Source: CAYWMP01 sp964459445
GTDB taxonomy: Bacteria > Desulfobacterota > DSM-4660 > Desulfatiglandales > HGW-15
Assembly (NCBI GenBank): GCA_964459445.1
Contig: CAYWMP010000070.1
Span: 1 to 26,700, forward strand
Length of the DNA stretch: 26,700 nucleotides
Reading direction: 5' to 3'
Made by a program: the position numbers and the translations under genes. The notes under the pieces are model-generated. The model did not search any database and was not told the DNA's origin. It saw only the letters and a program-made list of their open reading frames with translations. This document shows positions 13,570 to 21,951 of the stretch, one piece after another; position 1 is the stretch's first letter; each line of letters begins with the position of its first letter.

Positions 13570-15645
13570 CTATTTGTTACGCTTCTTCAGAGTTGCCTTA
13601 AGCTCTTCCGTTATGGATTCCGGCACCTTTGAATAGCGGCTGAATTCCATGGTGAATTCGGCCTTACCTTGGGTCATGGACCTCAACGACGTGGCATATC
13701 CGAACATCTCTGCTAAAGGGACTTCGGCATCGATGGTCGTGAATAGGCCATCTTCTGCAGAACTCATGATAAGGCCTCTTCTTTGGTTAATGGATCCGAG
13801 CACATTTCCTTGGAACTCTGACGGACTTTCAACGGACACTTTCATGATAGGTTCAAGGATAATAGGCTTTGCTTTCGGGTAAGCCTGCCTGAAGGCCCCT
13901 ACGGCCGCTTGAAAGAAGGCCCGATCCGATGAATCAACAGAATGAAATTGCCCGTCATTTATCTCCATCTTCATGCCCAGAACCGGAAAACCCGTTATTG
14001 GCCCTTTTCCCAAACAAGATTGAAATCCCTTGTCGACCGCAGGAATGAACTCAGTGGGAATAACGCCTCCTTTAATCTGATTAAGGAATTCGTAGATGCC
14101 GTCGTCGGATGGCGCCATGTAACCAGCCACGCGTCCATACTGACCGGCCCCGCCCGTCTGTTTTTTGTGAATGTAATCAAAATCTGCCTTGCGTGATATG
14201 GCCTCTCTGTAAGCCACCTGCGGCATGCCTGTGTCCACTTCAGCCTCGAATTCGCGCTTCATCCTCTCCACATATATTTCAAGATGCAGTTCACCCATCC
14301 CGGAGATAATGGTATCACCAGACTCCTCATCAACGTGTGTTCTGAATGTGGGATCTTCTCTGATAAAACGGTGTAGGGCTTTGGACATCTTGGTATTCGA
14401 TTTATTGTCTTTCGGGGTCAGTGACAAAGAAATCACGGGTTCCGGAACAAACATGGATGACATGGTGCAGTTAAATTTCCCATCCGTGAATGTGTCCCCT
14501 GAAAAACAATCCACCCCGAAAAGGGCTATGATTTCCCCTGCGCCGGCCCTGGTGATATCTTCCATCTCATCGGCGTGCATCCTGGCAAGCCTCCCGACCT
14601 TGATCTTTTTCCTGTCTCTTATGTTGATCAGGTCATCCCCCTTGCCGACGGATCCTTGGTAGATTCTCAGATAGGTTAGTTGTCCATAGGGCGTCACTTC
14701 CAGTTTGAAGGCAAGGGCGATTACGGGGTCATCGGATCTTGAAGAAATCACGATCTCCTTCTCCCCATTGTCCAAATCAAGCGCCAGGTTTTCAACGTCC
14801 TCCGGTGAGGGCAGGTAATGCTTAACTGCATCAAGTACAGGCTGCACACCTATGTTTTTGTAGGCTGACCCTATGAATACGGGGATTATTTTTCTCTCAA
14901 GGGTTCCTCGCCTCACTGCCTCAATGATCATTTCTTCGCTCACCTTACCCTCGAATACGGCCTCCATGAGCTCGTCTGAAAACATCGATGCAGCATCCAG
15001 CAATTCTTCCCTTTTTGTTTCAGCTTCGGCAAGAAATTCAGGCGGTATATCCTCCTCCCGCACCTCATCTCCAAAGGTCCCCTCAAAATAAACGGCTTTC
15101 ATCGTGATCAGATCAATGATCCCCGTAAAATCCGCTTCAAGACCTATGGGAATCTGCATCATGACCGCATTGTGATCCAATCGTTCAAGGAGCTGTCCCG
15201 TCACCCGGTAGGGGTCGGCGCCGGCCCTGTCGCACTTGTTGACAAAGGCGATCCTTGGAACCCTATAGCGGTTCATTTGCCGGTCAACCGTAAAGGATTG
15301 GGATTGGACACCGCCAACGGCGCACAACACGAGGATAGAACCGTCCAACACCCTTAGCGATCGCTCTACCTCGATGGTGAAATCCACATGGCCCGGGGTG
15401 TCTATAATATTGATTTTTTGTCCTTTCCACTCACTATAGGTGGCTGCAGATGAGATCGTAATGCCCCTCTCCTTTTCGAGCTCCATTGAGTCCATCTTGG
15501 CCCCGATCCCATCCTTACCCTTAACTTCATGAACGGCATGGATCCTCTTGGTGTAGTAGAGGATTCTTTCAGTCAGCGTGGTCTTACCTGCATCAATATG
15601 AGCACTGATACCGATATTTCTTAGTTTTTTTACATCGTCACCCAT
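13570..15645 (-). CDS. fusA: Elongation factor G, mitochondrial EF-G1-like type
   Basis: This 691-residue translation GTPase moves tRNA and mRNA on the ribosome. The G motifs are AHIDAGKT (15-22), RGIT (60-63), DTPGH (82-86) and NKCD (136-139), followed by domains II-V of normal EF-G length. The N-terminal third reads strikingly like human mitochondrial EF-G1 (for example HEVKGKDG, MDSMELE and VLCAVGGVQ), which matches the spdEFG1 group of spirochaetes, planctomycetes and deltaproteobacteria. In that group this copy does translocation and a second one does ribosome recycling. The ATG at 15645 has AGGAG seven bases upstream; a TTG one codon earlier is unlikely. It is not in an rpsL-rpsG-tuf operon here but stands alone ahead of an ATPase gene. 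A second EF-G elsewhere in the genome is expected. Confidence 0.93.
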   Translation of the reverse strand: MGDDVKKLRNIGISAHIDAGKTTLTERILYYTKRIHAVHEVKGKDGIGAKMDSMELEKERGITISSAATYSEWKGQKINIIDTPGHVDFTIEVERSLRVLDGSILVLCAVGGVQSQSFTVDRQMNRYRVPRIAFVNKCDRAGADPYRVTGQLLERLDHNAVMMQIPIGLEADFTGIIDLITMKAVYFEGTFGDEVREEDIPPEFLAEAETKREELLDAASMFSDELMEAVFEGKVSEEMIIEAVRRGTLERKIIPVFIGSAYKNIGVQPVLDAVKHYLPSPEDVENLALDLDNGEKEIVISSRSDDPVIALAFKLEVTPYGQLTYLRIYQGSVGKGDDLINIRDRKKIKVGRLARMHADEMEDITRAGAGEIIALFGVDCFSGDTFTDGKFNCTMSSMFVPEPVISLSLTPKDNKSNTKMSKALHRFIREDPTFRTHVDEESGDTIISGMGELHLEIYVERMKREFEAEVDTGMPQVAYREAISRKADFDYIHKKQTGGAGQYGRVAGYMAPSDDGIYEFLNQIKGGVIPTEFIPAVDKGFQSCLGKGPITGFPVLGMKMEINDGQFHSVDSSDRAFFQAAVGAFRQAYPKAKPIILEPIMKVSVESPSEFQGNVLGSINQRRGLIMSSAEDGLFTTIDAEVPLAEMFGYATSLRSMTQGKAEFTMEFSRYSKVPESITEELKATLKKRNK

Positions 15646-15762
15646 CAATCAACTCCTGAGTTCTCCTGAGCTGGCATCATCCATCTATGGATTAACAGAC
15701 TATTCGCCTAATTTGAAAACAACCTAGTGCAATAGCGGAGGCAGGGCTCTTTTTTTCAAGCC

Positions 15763-15918
15763 CTATCTCAAAAAGAATTCCACTGGACTCTGCCGCAGCT
15801 TGGCCGCAGTTTCTCTTGCACCTACCAAAAAAGCCTTGTTCTTGGACGCGGCCCTATATACACCAATGACGAACGCAATGAGCCCGAGCTTATCTGCAAA
15901 TTCTGTACCTTCCCACAA
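15763..15918 (-). other. Possible 51-codon ORF or gene remnant before EF-G
   Basis: From a TTG at 15918 to TAG at 15763 the minus strand reads 51 codons with a protein-like composition: a hydrophobic stretch LGLIAFVIGVY (11-21) and a charged C-terminal half ending SPVEFFLR. The frame stays open upstream through the fadE terminator, and no ribosome site is visible. It may be the 3' end of a decayed gene, or chance. No family was recognised. Confidence 0.2.
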
Positions 15919-15921
15919 AAG

Positions 15922-15955
15922 AAAAAGAGGGCCACAAAATCGTGACCCTCTTTTT
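15922..15955 (-). terminator. Terminator of the fadN-fadA-fadE operon
   Basis: AAAAAGAGGG (15922-15931) and CAC pair with GTG and CCCTCTTTTT (15946-15955) around AAAATC, with one mismatch. Being A-rich on one side and T-rich on the other, it can stop transcription from both directions. It lies 24 bases past the fadE stop. Confidence 0.85.
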
Positions 15956-15978
15956 AATATACAGCATTATTCTAGAAT

Positions 15979-17763
15979 TTAGAAGGGGTATGCCTCCAAT
16001 TCGATAGTTCTATCTGCAATTTCCCTTTTGAGGCTCACGGCATCGACGGGTGTATAGCGCGCCAATTTCTTCACACCAGCCAGTTGCGTCCTAAGTGTAT
16101 CCCCCTCTTCCACATAGGCCAGGATTTGCTTTGCCCAGTTCTCTATCTTGGGCATCATGTCATCCACATAGGCCTTCACGGTCGCAATCTGATAATAGGC
16201 TGCACCCTCCCCATCCTTGGCAATGATCTTTTGGGTTCGAAGCAGACCGCTTTCCATGGCGAATATTTCGATGATGATGTCCGCGATCTTCCCAAGTACC
16301 TCCTGCTCCTTTTGCAGGTTTTGACCGAACTTTTGGGCAGAAACGCCCGCAACCATGAGCGCTATTTTTTTGCTCATCTTGACCATATGCTCCTGGGTGG
16401 CGAGGGGCGTGTCGGGAAGCTGCACGGACAGGGGCGAATATGTCAGAAGTTCCTGGGCAATGGACTGGGCTGCCGGCAGGAGAGCAAGCCGACCCTGTAG
16501 TGCCCGTCGCAGCATGGTTCCGGGAACGAGCATCCTGTTGATCTCATTGGTTCCTTCCCAGATCCGGTTGATCCTCGAATCCCGATAGGCTCGCTCAGCC
16601 GGATATTCCGCGCAATACCCATATCCACCAAGCGTCTGGACGTATTCATCGACGCAAAAATCGGCACATTCCGATCCGTATACCTTGGTAATGGAGCATT
16701 CCGCAGCATACTCCTCAATAGCCTTGGCATTCTCGGCGCCGCTCTTTTTGGCCTCCTCGTCAAGGGTACCCAATTTGCCGTCGAACATCCCCGCAAGACG
16801 GTACATCATACTGTCGCTCATGTAGGTACGGATGGCCATGTCGGCGAGCTTAGCCTTTATCATGCCAAAGGAACTGATGGGGACCTTGAACTGAATCCTC
16901 CCATTGGCATATTTGACGGACTCCGTCACACAGATCTTACATGCACCCACAGCTGATGCACCCAGTTTCCACCGGCCGATATTCAGAATATTAAAGGCGA
17001 TCTTGTGGCCCTTTCCGATTTCAAAGAGGACATTTTCCACAGGGACCTTGGCATCTTCGAATATGACCGGGCGAGTGGAAGAGCCGTGATATCCCAATTT
17101 TTTCTCTTCCTTCCCGGTTGAGACTCCCGGGAAATCTTTCTCTACGATGAAACCGGTAAAATCTTCGCCATCCACCTTGGCGTAAACGATAAAGCTGCTG
17201 GCCCACCCGGCATTGGTGATAAACATCTTTTCCCCATTGATAACGTAGTGTTTCCCGTCCTCTGAAAGGACTGCCTTTGTCTTTGCGTTAAGGGCATCGG
17301 ATCCTGCGCCCGCTTCCGTCAAGCAATAGGCCCCGCACCATTCACCTGATGCGAGCTTGGGCAGGTATTTGGCTTTCTGTTCTTCGTTTCCAAAGTAAAC
17401 GATGGGCAGGGAGCCGATCCCCGTATGGGCGCCATAGACGACACTAAAGGAACCCGCGCCTCCCATGGCCTCGGCCACTATCGTTGTACTGACCTTATCC
17501 AGCCCCAAGCCGCCACAATCCTCGGGGACATCCGTTCCCAAAAGCCCGAGTTCCCCTGCATTGGCAAGTAGGCTTAAAACCAGTTCATGGTCTTTTTCCT
17601 CAAGTTGCTCGATTTTAGGGACAACCTCCTTGACGACAAAATCCTTTGCAGTTTCAAAGATCATTTTATGCTCTTCAGTGAAATCCTCAGGAGTAAAAAC
17701 CTCCTCAGGGGCCACATCCGTAATTAAGAACTCACCACCCGCAAATATTTTTTTGTCTGACAT
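15979..17763 (-). CDS. fadE: Acyl-CoA dehydrogenase, FadE type
   Basis: This flavoprotein takes the first step of beta-oxidation, acyl-CoA to trans-2-enoyl-CoA, passing electrons to electron-transfer flavoprotein. At 594 residues it is longer than the 380-residue short/medium-chain type and equals the Bacillus FadE length as I recall it. The core (30-410) has LTEAGAGSD (148-156) and FITNAGWAS (181-189), and the catalytic glutamate Glu403 lies in IWEGTNEI. Residues 410-594 form the extra helical C-terminal domain of very-long-chain-type enzymes. The ATG at 17763 has AAGGAG upstream; a GTG three codons earlier overlaps that site. It is the last gene of the operon, 266 bases after the thiolase, with two phrase islands in the gap. 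No etfAB is in this window. Confidence 0.92.
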   Translation of the reverse strand: MSDKKIFAGGEFLITDVAPEEVFTPEDFTEEHKMIFETAKDFVVKEVVPKIEQLEEKDHELVLSLLANAGELGLLGTDVPEDCGGLGLDKVSTTIVAEAMGGAGSFSVVYGAHTGIGSLPIVYFGNEEQKAKYLPKLASGEWCGAYCLTEAGAGSDALNAKTKAVLSEDGKHYVINGEKMFITNAGWASSFIVYAKVDGEDFTGFIVEKDFPGVSTGKEEKKLGYHGSSTRPVIFEDAKVPVENVLFEIGKGHKIAFNILNIGRWKLGASAVGACKICVTESVKYANGRIQFKVPISSFGMIKAKLADMAIRTYMSDSMMYRLAGMFDGKLGTLDEEAKKSGAENAKAIEEYAAECSITKVYGSECADFCVDEYVQTLGGYGYCAEYPAERAYRDSRINRIWEGTNEINRMLVPGTMLRRALQGRLALLPAAQSIAQELLTYSPLSVQLPDTPLATQEHMVKMSKKIALMVAGVSAQKFGQNLQKEQEVLGKIADIIIEIFAMESGLLRTQKIIAKDGEGAAYYQIATVKAYVDDMMPKIENWAKQILAYVEEGDTLRTQLAGVKKLARYTPVDAVSLKREIADRTIELEAYPF

Positions 17764-17815
17764 GCCTCTCACTCCTTTTTAAAATGTTTGCCGTTCTTTG
17801 TGGAACTCAGCTGCG

Positions 17816-17847
17816 CATTGTTCCACAATTTGAATACTGGAACAATG
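17816..17847. repeat. CATTGTTCCA inverted repeat
   Basis: CATTGTTCCA (17816-17825) and TGGAACAATG (17838-17847) are a perfect 10-bp pair with a 12-base loop, followed by further TGGAATGATGCAATAATGG-like words to 17864. It lies between thiolase and acyl-CoA dehydrogenase, about 50 bases before the fadE start, and could be a leader hairpin. Confidence 0.55.
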
Positions 17848-17874
17848 GAATGATGCAATAATGGGTCTTGATAT

Positions 17875-17945
17875 CAGGTTTCAGTGTTCAGGTTTCAGTA
17901 ATCTACACCTGCGCTCCTGACACCTGAATCCCGAAACCTGAAACC
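17875..17945. repeat. Inverted GGTTTCAG-phrase island
   Basis: The left arm (17875-17898) repeats CAGGTTTCAG twice around TGTTCAGG. The right arm (17917-17945) reads CTGACACCTGAAT and CGAAACCTGAAACC. The arms pair well at GGTTTCAG/CTGAAACC and more loosely inside. It lies in the fadA-fadE gap beside another phrase hairpin. Confidence 0.6.
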
Positions 17946-18029
17946 TATTACGCCATATTTGAACCACAAAAAATCACTAATAATAAATATTCCTGATTTC
18001 AGAGGTTGTAGAAATCCCGAGATGTACAA

Positions 18030-19214
18030 TTAATAATCCTCGATCTCGAAGATGCCCGCCGCACCCATGCCAAAACCGATGCACATGGATACGAGACCCC
18101 ATCGAAGATTTCTTTCCTGCATTTCATAGATCAACTGGGTCGTCAGTTTGGCCCCCGTGCATCCCAAGGGGTGACCCAGGGCAATGGCGCCCCCGTTCAC
18201 ATTGACTATATCCTCATTCAACCCCAGTTCCTTAACACAGTAGATTGCTTGAGCAGCAAAGGCCTCATTCAGCTCAATCAGATCGATTTGATCAATCCCC
18301 ATCCCGGCGATTTTAAGGACTTTTGGTATGGCCGCCGCAGGTCCCACGCCCATGTATTCCGGTTCACAACCCTCTGCGACATGGTACCGGAAGGTGGCCA
18401 TGGGTTTTAGTCCCAATTCCTTTGCCTTTTCCTTGGACATAAGGACAACACCGGCCGCGCCGTCGCTGGTTTGCGAGGAATTTCCCGCTGTCACAGTACC
18501 TGTGGGTTTAAATGCCGGTCGAAGCTGGGAGATGCTTTCCTTTGTGGTGCCCGGACGCATGCCTTCATCCGTATCGAAATTCACCTCTTCAAACTCAAAC
18601 TGCCCGTTGGGCAATTGCTTCTGCCTTTTGATTTTTAATGGCACAATCTGGCTCTTAAAACGACCCTCTTTGATCGCGGCCTCGGCCCTTTGCTGACTCC
18701 TTGCGCCGAATTCGTCCTGCTCGTCCCTTCCGACGTTGTAACGTTCAGCCACATTCTCCGCAGTGAGCCCCATCCCCGTAAAGGCCCCCGGACGCGTCTC
18801 TACAAGGGCGGGATTGGGATACATCATACTTCCCCCCATGGGTATCTGGCTCATACTTTCCACCCCGCCGGCTATCACCACATCAGAAAAACCGCACATG
18901 ATCTTTTCAGCTCCGATGGCAATAGCCTGGAGCCCGGAGGAGCAGAATCTGTTCACCGTCATTCCCGGAATCCGATCGGGCCAGCCCATGGACATGACGA
19001 GGACGCGCCCCAAATTGAGACCCTGGACCGCCTCCGGGAAGGTACACCCTATTATTACGTCATCAATCAGCATGGGATCCATGTCCCCTGCCCTTTTGAC
19101 CAAGTCTCCAAGAACGGCCGTCCCCATCTGTTCCGGGCGTGTGTCCTTTAGCGCCCCACGGGGCGCTTTTCCGACTGCGGTTCTGCAGGCGGCAACGATT
19201 ACGGCTTCTCTCAT
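18030..19214 (-). CDS. fadA: 3-ketoacyl-CoA thiolase (acetyl-CoA acyltransferase)
   Basis: This enzyme cleaves 3-ketoacyl-CoA with CoA to acetyl-CoA and a shortened acyl-CoA, the last beta-oxidation step. The 394-residue protein shows the thiolase triad: Cys91 (NRFCSSG), His348 (GGAIALGHPLG) and Cys378 (SMCIGFGMG), with NEAFAAQ before the His loop. The ATG at 19214 has GGAGG seven bases upstream. It follows the hydroxyacyl-CoA dehydrogenase gene after 90 bases, with a REP-like element in the gap, and precedes the acyl-CoA dehydrogenase. This order matches Bacillus fadN-fadA-fadE. A biosynthetic acetoacetyl-CoA thiolase has the same motifs, but the context favours degradation. Confidence 0.93.
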   Translation of the reverse strand: MREAVIVAACRTAVGKAPRGALKDTRPEQMGTAVLGDLVKRAGDMDPMLIDDVIIGCTFPEAVQGLNLGRVLVMSMGWPDRIPGMTVNRFCSSGLQAIAIGAEKIMCGFSDVVIAGGVESMSQIPMGGSMMYPNPALVETRPGAFTGMGLTAENVAERYNVGRDEQDEFGARSQQRAEAAIKEGRFKSQIVPLKIKRQKQLPNGQFEFEEVNFDTDEGMRPGTTKESISQLRPAFKPTGTVTAGNSSQTSDGAAGVVLMSKEKAKELGLKPMATFRYHVAEGCEPEYMGVGPAAAIPKVLKIAGMGIDQIDLIELNEAFAAQAIYCVKELGLNEDIVNVNGGAIALGHPLGCTGAKLTTQLIYEMQERNLRWGLVSMCIGFGMGAAGIFEIEDY

Positions 19215-19253
19215 CTTTCTTCCTCCATATTCAGTTCGTCATTTGGCTTGCCG

Positions 19254-19277
19254 CGCCGTAGCTTCTTAGCGAAGGCG
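19254..19277. repeat. REP-like element between fadN and fadA
   Basis: CGCCGTAGC (19254-19262) and GCGAAGGCG (19269-19277) form a stem with opposed G-A mismatches, around TTCTTA. The arms GCCGTAGC/GCGAAGGC are identical to those at 12545-12564. It may shape mRNA stability between the two genes. Confidence 0.6.
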
Positions 19278-19304
19278 GGTCATTTATCATTCGCAAATGC
19301 TGTA

Positions 19305-21734
19305 TCAATTGCGAAGGGGTTTACCCGTTGTCAACATATGCTGCATCCTGGCCTGGGTCATGGGATGACCACAGAGACTCAAGAAGGCTTCTCTTTCCAA
19401 ATCAAGGATGTATTGTTCGCTGACCAGGGTGTCCGGGAGTACATTGCCCCCGCAGAGAATATACCCGACCTTTTCTGACACCGTGATATCGTGATCAGTG
19501 ATATAGCCCGACTCGTGCATGGTCCATAATGCGAGTTTTATCATCGCAAGGGTATTTTCACCTGCCACGCGAATTTGTTTGGGCCTCGGCGGCGTGTAGC
19601 TTTCCATGACCATGGAAAGAACGGTTTTCTTGGCATCCTCTATGAGGAAATCACGGTTAACGGTCATTCTATCAGTGGGTCTTAGAAAACCAAGTTTAAC
19701 CGCCTCCGGCCCCGATGTAGCCACCTTTGCCATGGCGATTGCCTCAAATGCCCGGGCCACAAAGGGCATGAGCTCGATCTGTTTCTGATAAAGGCCGCCC
19801 TTCTGGACTTCAAAAAGATGTTCCGTGTTTCGAATAAGCAATTCCTTGCAGCCGCCACCGGCCGGCACCAAACCGACACCGACTTCGACCTGTCCCATGT
19901 AGGTTTCGGCAGCATAACGAACGCGGTCCGCTGCCAGACACACCTCGCAACCCCCGCCCAATGCCATCCCGGCAGGCGCGGCCACAACTGGTTTGTCCAT
20001 ATATTTGAGTTTCATCAATGAATCCTGAAGTGATTTGATGGCCCAATCCAGATCATCCCACTCTTCTTCCTGGGCCGTGAAAAGGACCAAAAAAAGGTTG
20101 GCGCCCACAGAGAAATTGGTCGCGTGGTTGGCGATCACCAGACCTTCGAAGTCTTTTTGTACGATATCCGCGGATTTGTTGATCATATCAATGATATCTT
20201 GACCCAAGGCGTTCATTTTGGTGTGGAACTCCAAACAGGCAACGCCGTCCCCGATATCAATGAGCGTGGCGCCCGTATTTGTTGCCACGGTCTTCTCGCG
20301 GTCTTTGAAGGAAGGCAATTGGATTATTCCGGGTTTTTCCGGGATTTCCGCATAGTTTTTGGAGGCGACATCATAGAAATAAGACCGACCATTTTCCTTT
20401 TTATAAAAGGACTCTTTTCCGCTATCCAGCATCTCCTGAACCCAACCGGGGATTTCATAGCCGGCGTCCTTCATCTTGGCGACCGACTTGGGCAAGCCAA
20501 TGGCATCCCACGCCTCAAAAGGTCCCATCTTGCGAGCGAAGCCCCATTTCATGGCATTGTCGATGTTCACAATATCGTCGGCGATTTCGGGAATGCGGTT
20601 GGCTGTGTAAATCAGGCTTTCAGAGGTGGTGCGAAAAGTAAATTGCCCCGCTATGTCATCTGCATAGTAAAGTGTTTTGACCTTTGCTCCGGTTCCCGGT
20701 GTGTTTTTGGCTGCCTCGAGGGAGCCTATTTTCACTTTCTCCTGGGGGGTGTGTTTCAGGGTTTTGTAGTCGAGGGATAGGATGACCCGCTTTCCTTCAT
20801 CATCCTTTGATTTTTTGTAAAACCCCTTCTTGGTCTTCTCACCCAGGAGCTTTTTGTCCAGCATGCCCTTGATAAAATCCGGCGCCGTAAACATCTCCCG
20901 CCTTTCATCATTCGGGGCGCCTTCATATACATTATCAGCCACATGGAGTAGCGTATCCAGTCCGACGAGATCTGCGGTTCTGAAAGAGGCGCTCTTCGGA
21001 TTTCCGATCACAGGGCCGGTCAATTTGTCCACCGCCTCAATACTCAAACCAAGATCCATCATGGTCCCGATTGCTGAGAACATGCTGAAAGTCCCGATTC
21101 GATTGGCCACGAAATTCGGGGTATCCTTGGCGAATACCACGCCTTTACCGATGATCTTCTCACAGGTTTCAGCCAATAGCTCTACGATTTCGGGAAGGGT
21201 ATCGGAGGTGGAAACTATTTCTAAAAGCTTCATATACCTCGGAGGATTGAAAAAATGGGTTATGGCAAAGTGTTTGCGGAAATCATCGGATCGGCCTTCA
21301 CACATGGCTGCCGCAGAGATCCCGGACGTGTTGGATGTGATGATCGTTCCCGGCGCCATGACCGATTCGACTTTCTCGAACAGCTTCTGCTTGATATCGA
21401 GTCTTTCCACCACCACTTCGATAATCCAGTCTACATCCTTGAGCTTGTCCAGGTCGTCATCCAAGTTTCCAATGGTGATTAGACCGGCACTTTCCGGAAC
21501 ATAAAAGGAAGCGGGCTTTGACTTCAAGGCCCCTCCCAATCCAAGACCGGCCAGTTTGTTCCTGAATTCTTTACTCTCTGAGTCGAGTCCTTTTTTCTTG
21601 TCATCTTCTGTCAGCTCGGGAGGGACAATGTCCAACAGCAATGTCTCTATACCCACATTGGCCAATTGGGCAGCGATGGTCGCGCCCATCACCCCGGCGC
21701 CTAGCACACCGGCCTTCCGTATCTTCCTACCCAT
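19305..21734 (-). CDS. fadN: 3-hydroxyacyl-CoA dehydrogenase / enoyl-CoA hydratase fusion, FadN type
   Basis: This bifunctional enzyme hydrates trans-2-enoyl-CoA and oxidises the 3-hydroxyacyl-CoA with NAD. Its domain order (dehydrogenase first, hydratase last) is that of Bacillus FadN and the reverse of E. coli FadB. In 809 residues, the NAD loop is GAGVMG (12-17). The dehydrogenase site is Ser137, His160 (THFFNPP), Glu172 and Asn211 (VANRIG). A second dehydrogenase-like domain follows to about 480. The hydratase core (about 495-700) has GGGCE with Glu597 and VEVGVGLVPAGGG with Glu617, the two expected catalytic glutamates. AAGGAGG precedes the ATG at 21734. It is the first gene of the operon, and a FadR-like palindrome lies 98 bases upstream. 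Confidence 0.93.
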   Translation of the reverse strand: MGRKIRKAGVLGAGVMGATIAAQLANVGIETLLLDIVPPELTEDDKKKGLDSESKEFRNKLAGLGLGGALKSKPASFYVPESAGLITIGNLDDDLDKLKDVDWIIEVVVERLDIKQKLFEKVESVMAPGTIITSNTSGISAAAMCEGRSDDFRKHFAITHFFNPPRYMKLLEIVSTSDTLPEIVELLAETCEKIIGKGVVFAKDTPNFVANRIGTFSMFSAIGTMMDLGLSIEAVDKLTGPVIGNPKSASFRTADLVGLDTLLHVADNVYEGAPNDERREMFTAPDFIKGMLDKKLLGEKTKKGFYKKSKDDEGKRVILSLDYKTLKHTPQEKVKIGSLEAAKNTPGTGAKVKTLYYADDIAGQFTFRTTSESLIYTANRIPEIADDIVNIDNAMKWGFARKMGPFEAWDAIGLPKSVAKMKDAGYEIPGWVQEMLDSGKESFYKKENGRSYFYDVASKNYAEIPEKPGIIQLPSFKDREKTVATNTGATLIDIGDGVACLEFHTKMNALGQDIIDMINKSADIVQKDFEGLVIANHATNFSVGANLFLVLFTAQEEEWDDLDWAIKSLQDSLMKLKYMDKPVVAAPAGMALGGGCEVCLAADRVRYAAETYMGQVEVGVGLVPAGGGCKELLIRNTEHLFEVQKGGLYQKQIELMPFVARAFEAIAMAKVATSGPEAVKLGFLRPTDRMTVNRDFLIEDAKKTVLSMVMESYTPPRPKQIRVAGENTLAMIKLALWTMHESGYITDHDITVSEKVGYILCGGNVLPDTLVSEQYILDLEREAFLSLCGHPMTQARMQHMLTTGKPLRN

Positions 21735-21823
21735 CAGGAAACCTCCTTGAAAATATCAGTGTTTTAAAGCCAGCCTTTAACGATATCCAAACCCTTAACC
21801 TTTTAATATTCAATAGTAATTGC

Positions 21824-21856
21824 CTTGAAACTGAATGACCATTCATTCATTTCAAG
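21824..21856. promoter_or_regulatory. FadR-like operator upstream of fadN
   Basis: The core TGAATGACCATTCATTCA (21832-21849) is a perfect 7-bp inverted repeat with a 4-base centre. Outer arms CTTGAAA and TTTCAAG extend it, with one bulged base. Read on the operon strand the core matches the Bacillus FadR box as I remember it, TGAATGAMTANTCATTCA, at all but one position. On that strand TTCAAG and a loose TATTAA 15 bases on could be the promoter, so a bound repressor would block it. The cognate TetR-family regulator is not in this window. Confidence 0.7.
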
Positions 21857-21931
21857 CCGAAAATACCACATAATTTTGGGCAAGTCAAACCCTAATTAAA
21901 GGAAATTTGGAATAAAAAAATCGGCTGATAT

Positions 21932-21942
21932 GGAGACTCTCC
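21932..21942. other. Small palindrome before the flavoprotein gene
   Basis: GGAGA-C-TCTCC is a perfect 5-bp palindrome in an AT-rich leader, ten bases upstream of the proposed promoter for the plus-strand genes. It may be a minor operator, or chance. Confidence 0.2.
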
Positions 21943-21951
21943 TTGAACTGA

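Larger units (their letters stand above)
15646..15978. other. 333-base gap between the fad operon and EF-G
   Basis: It holds the fadE terminator (15922-15955), a short minus-strand ORF (15763-15918), and a small hairpin AGGGCT/AGCCCT (15743-15748 and 15759-15764) with a T-rich loop. The EF-G promoter should be between about 15650 and 15760, but I could not assign it. Confidence 0.45.

Noticed and set aside
717..17945. CRISPR arrays
   Set aside because: The repeated phrases are 6-10 bases, imperfect and mirrored. There are no regular repeat-spacer units and no cas genes.
20124..20780. 218-codon plus-strand open frame
   Set aside because: It is a shadow of fadN on the opposite strand, with no ribosome site and no recognisable domain.
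20830..21504. 224-codon plus-strand open frame
   Set aside because: It is also antisense to fadN; serine-rich low-complexity translation typical of a complementary frame.
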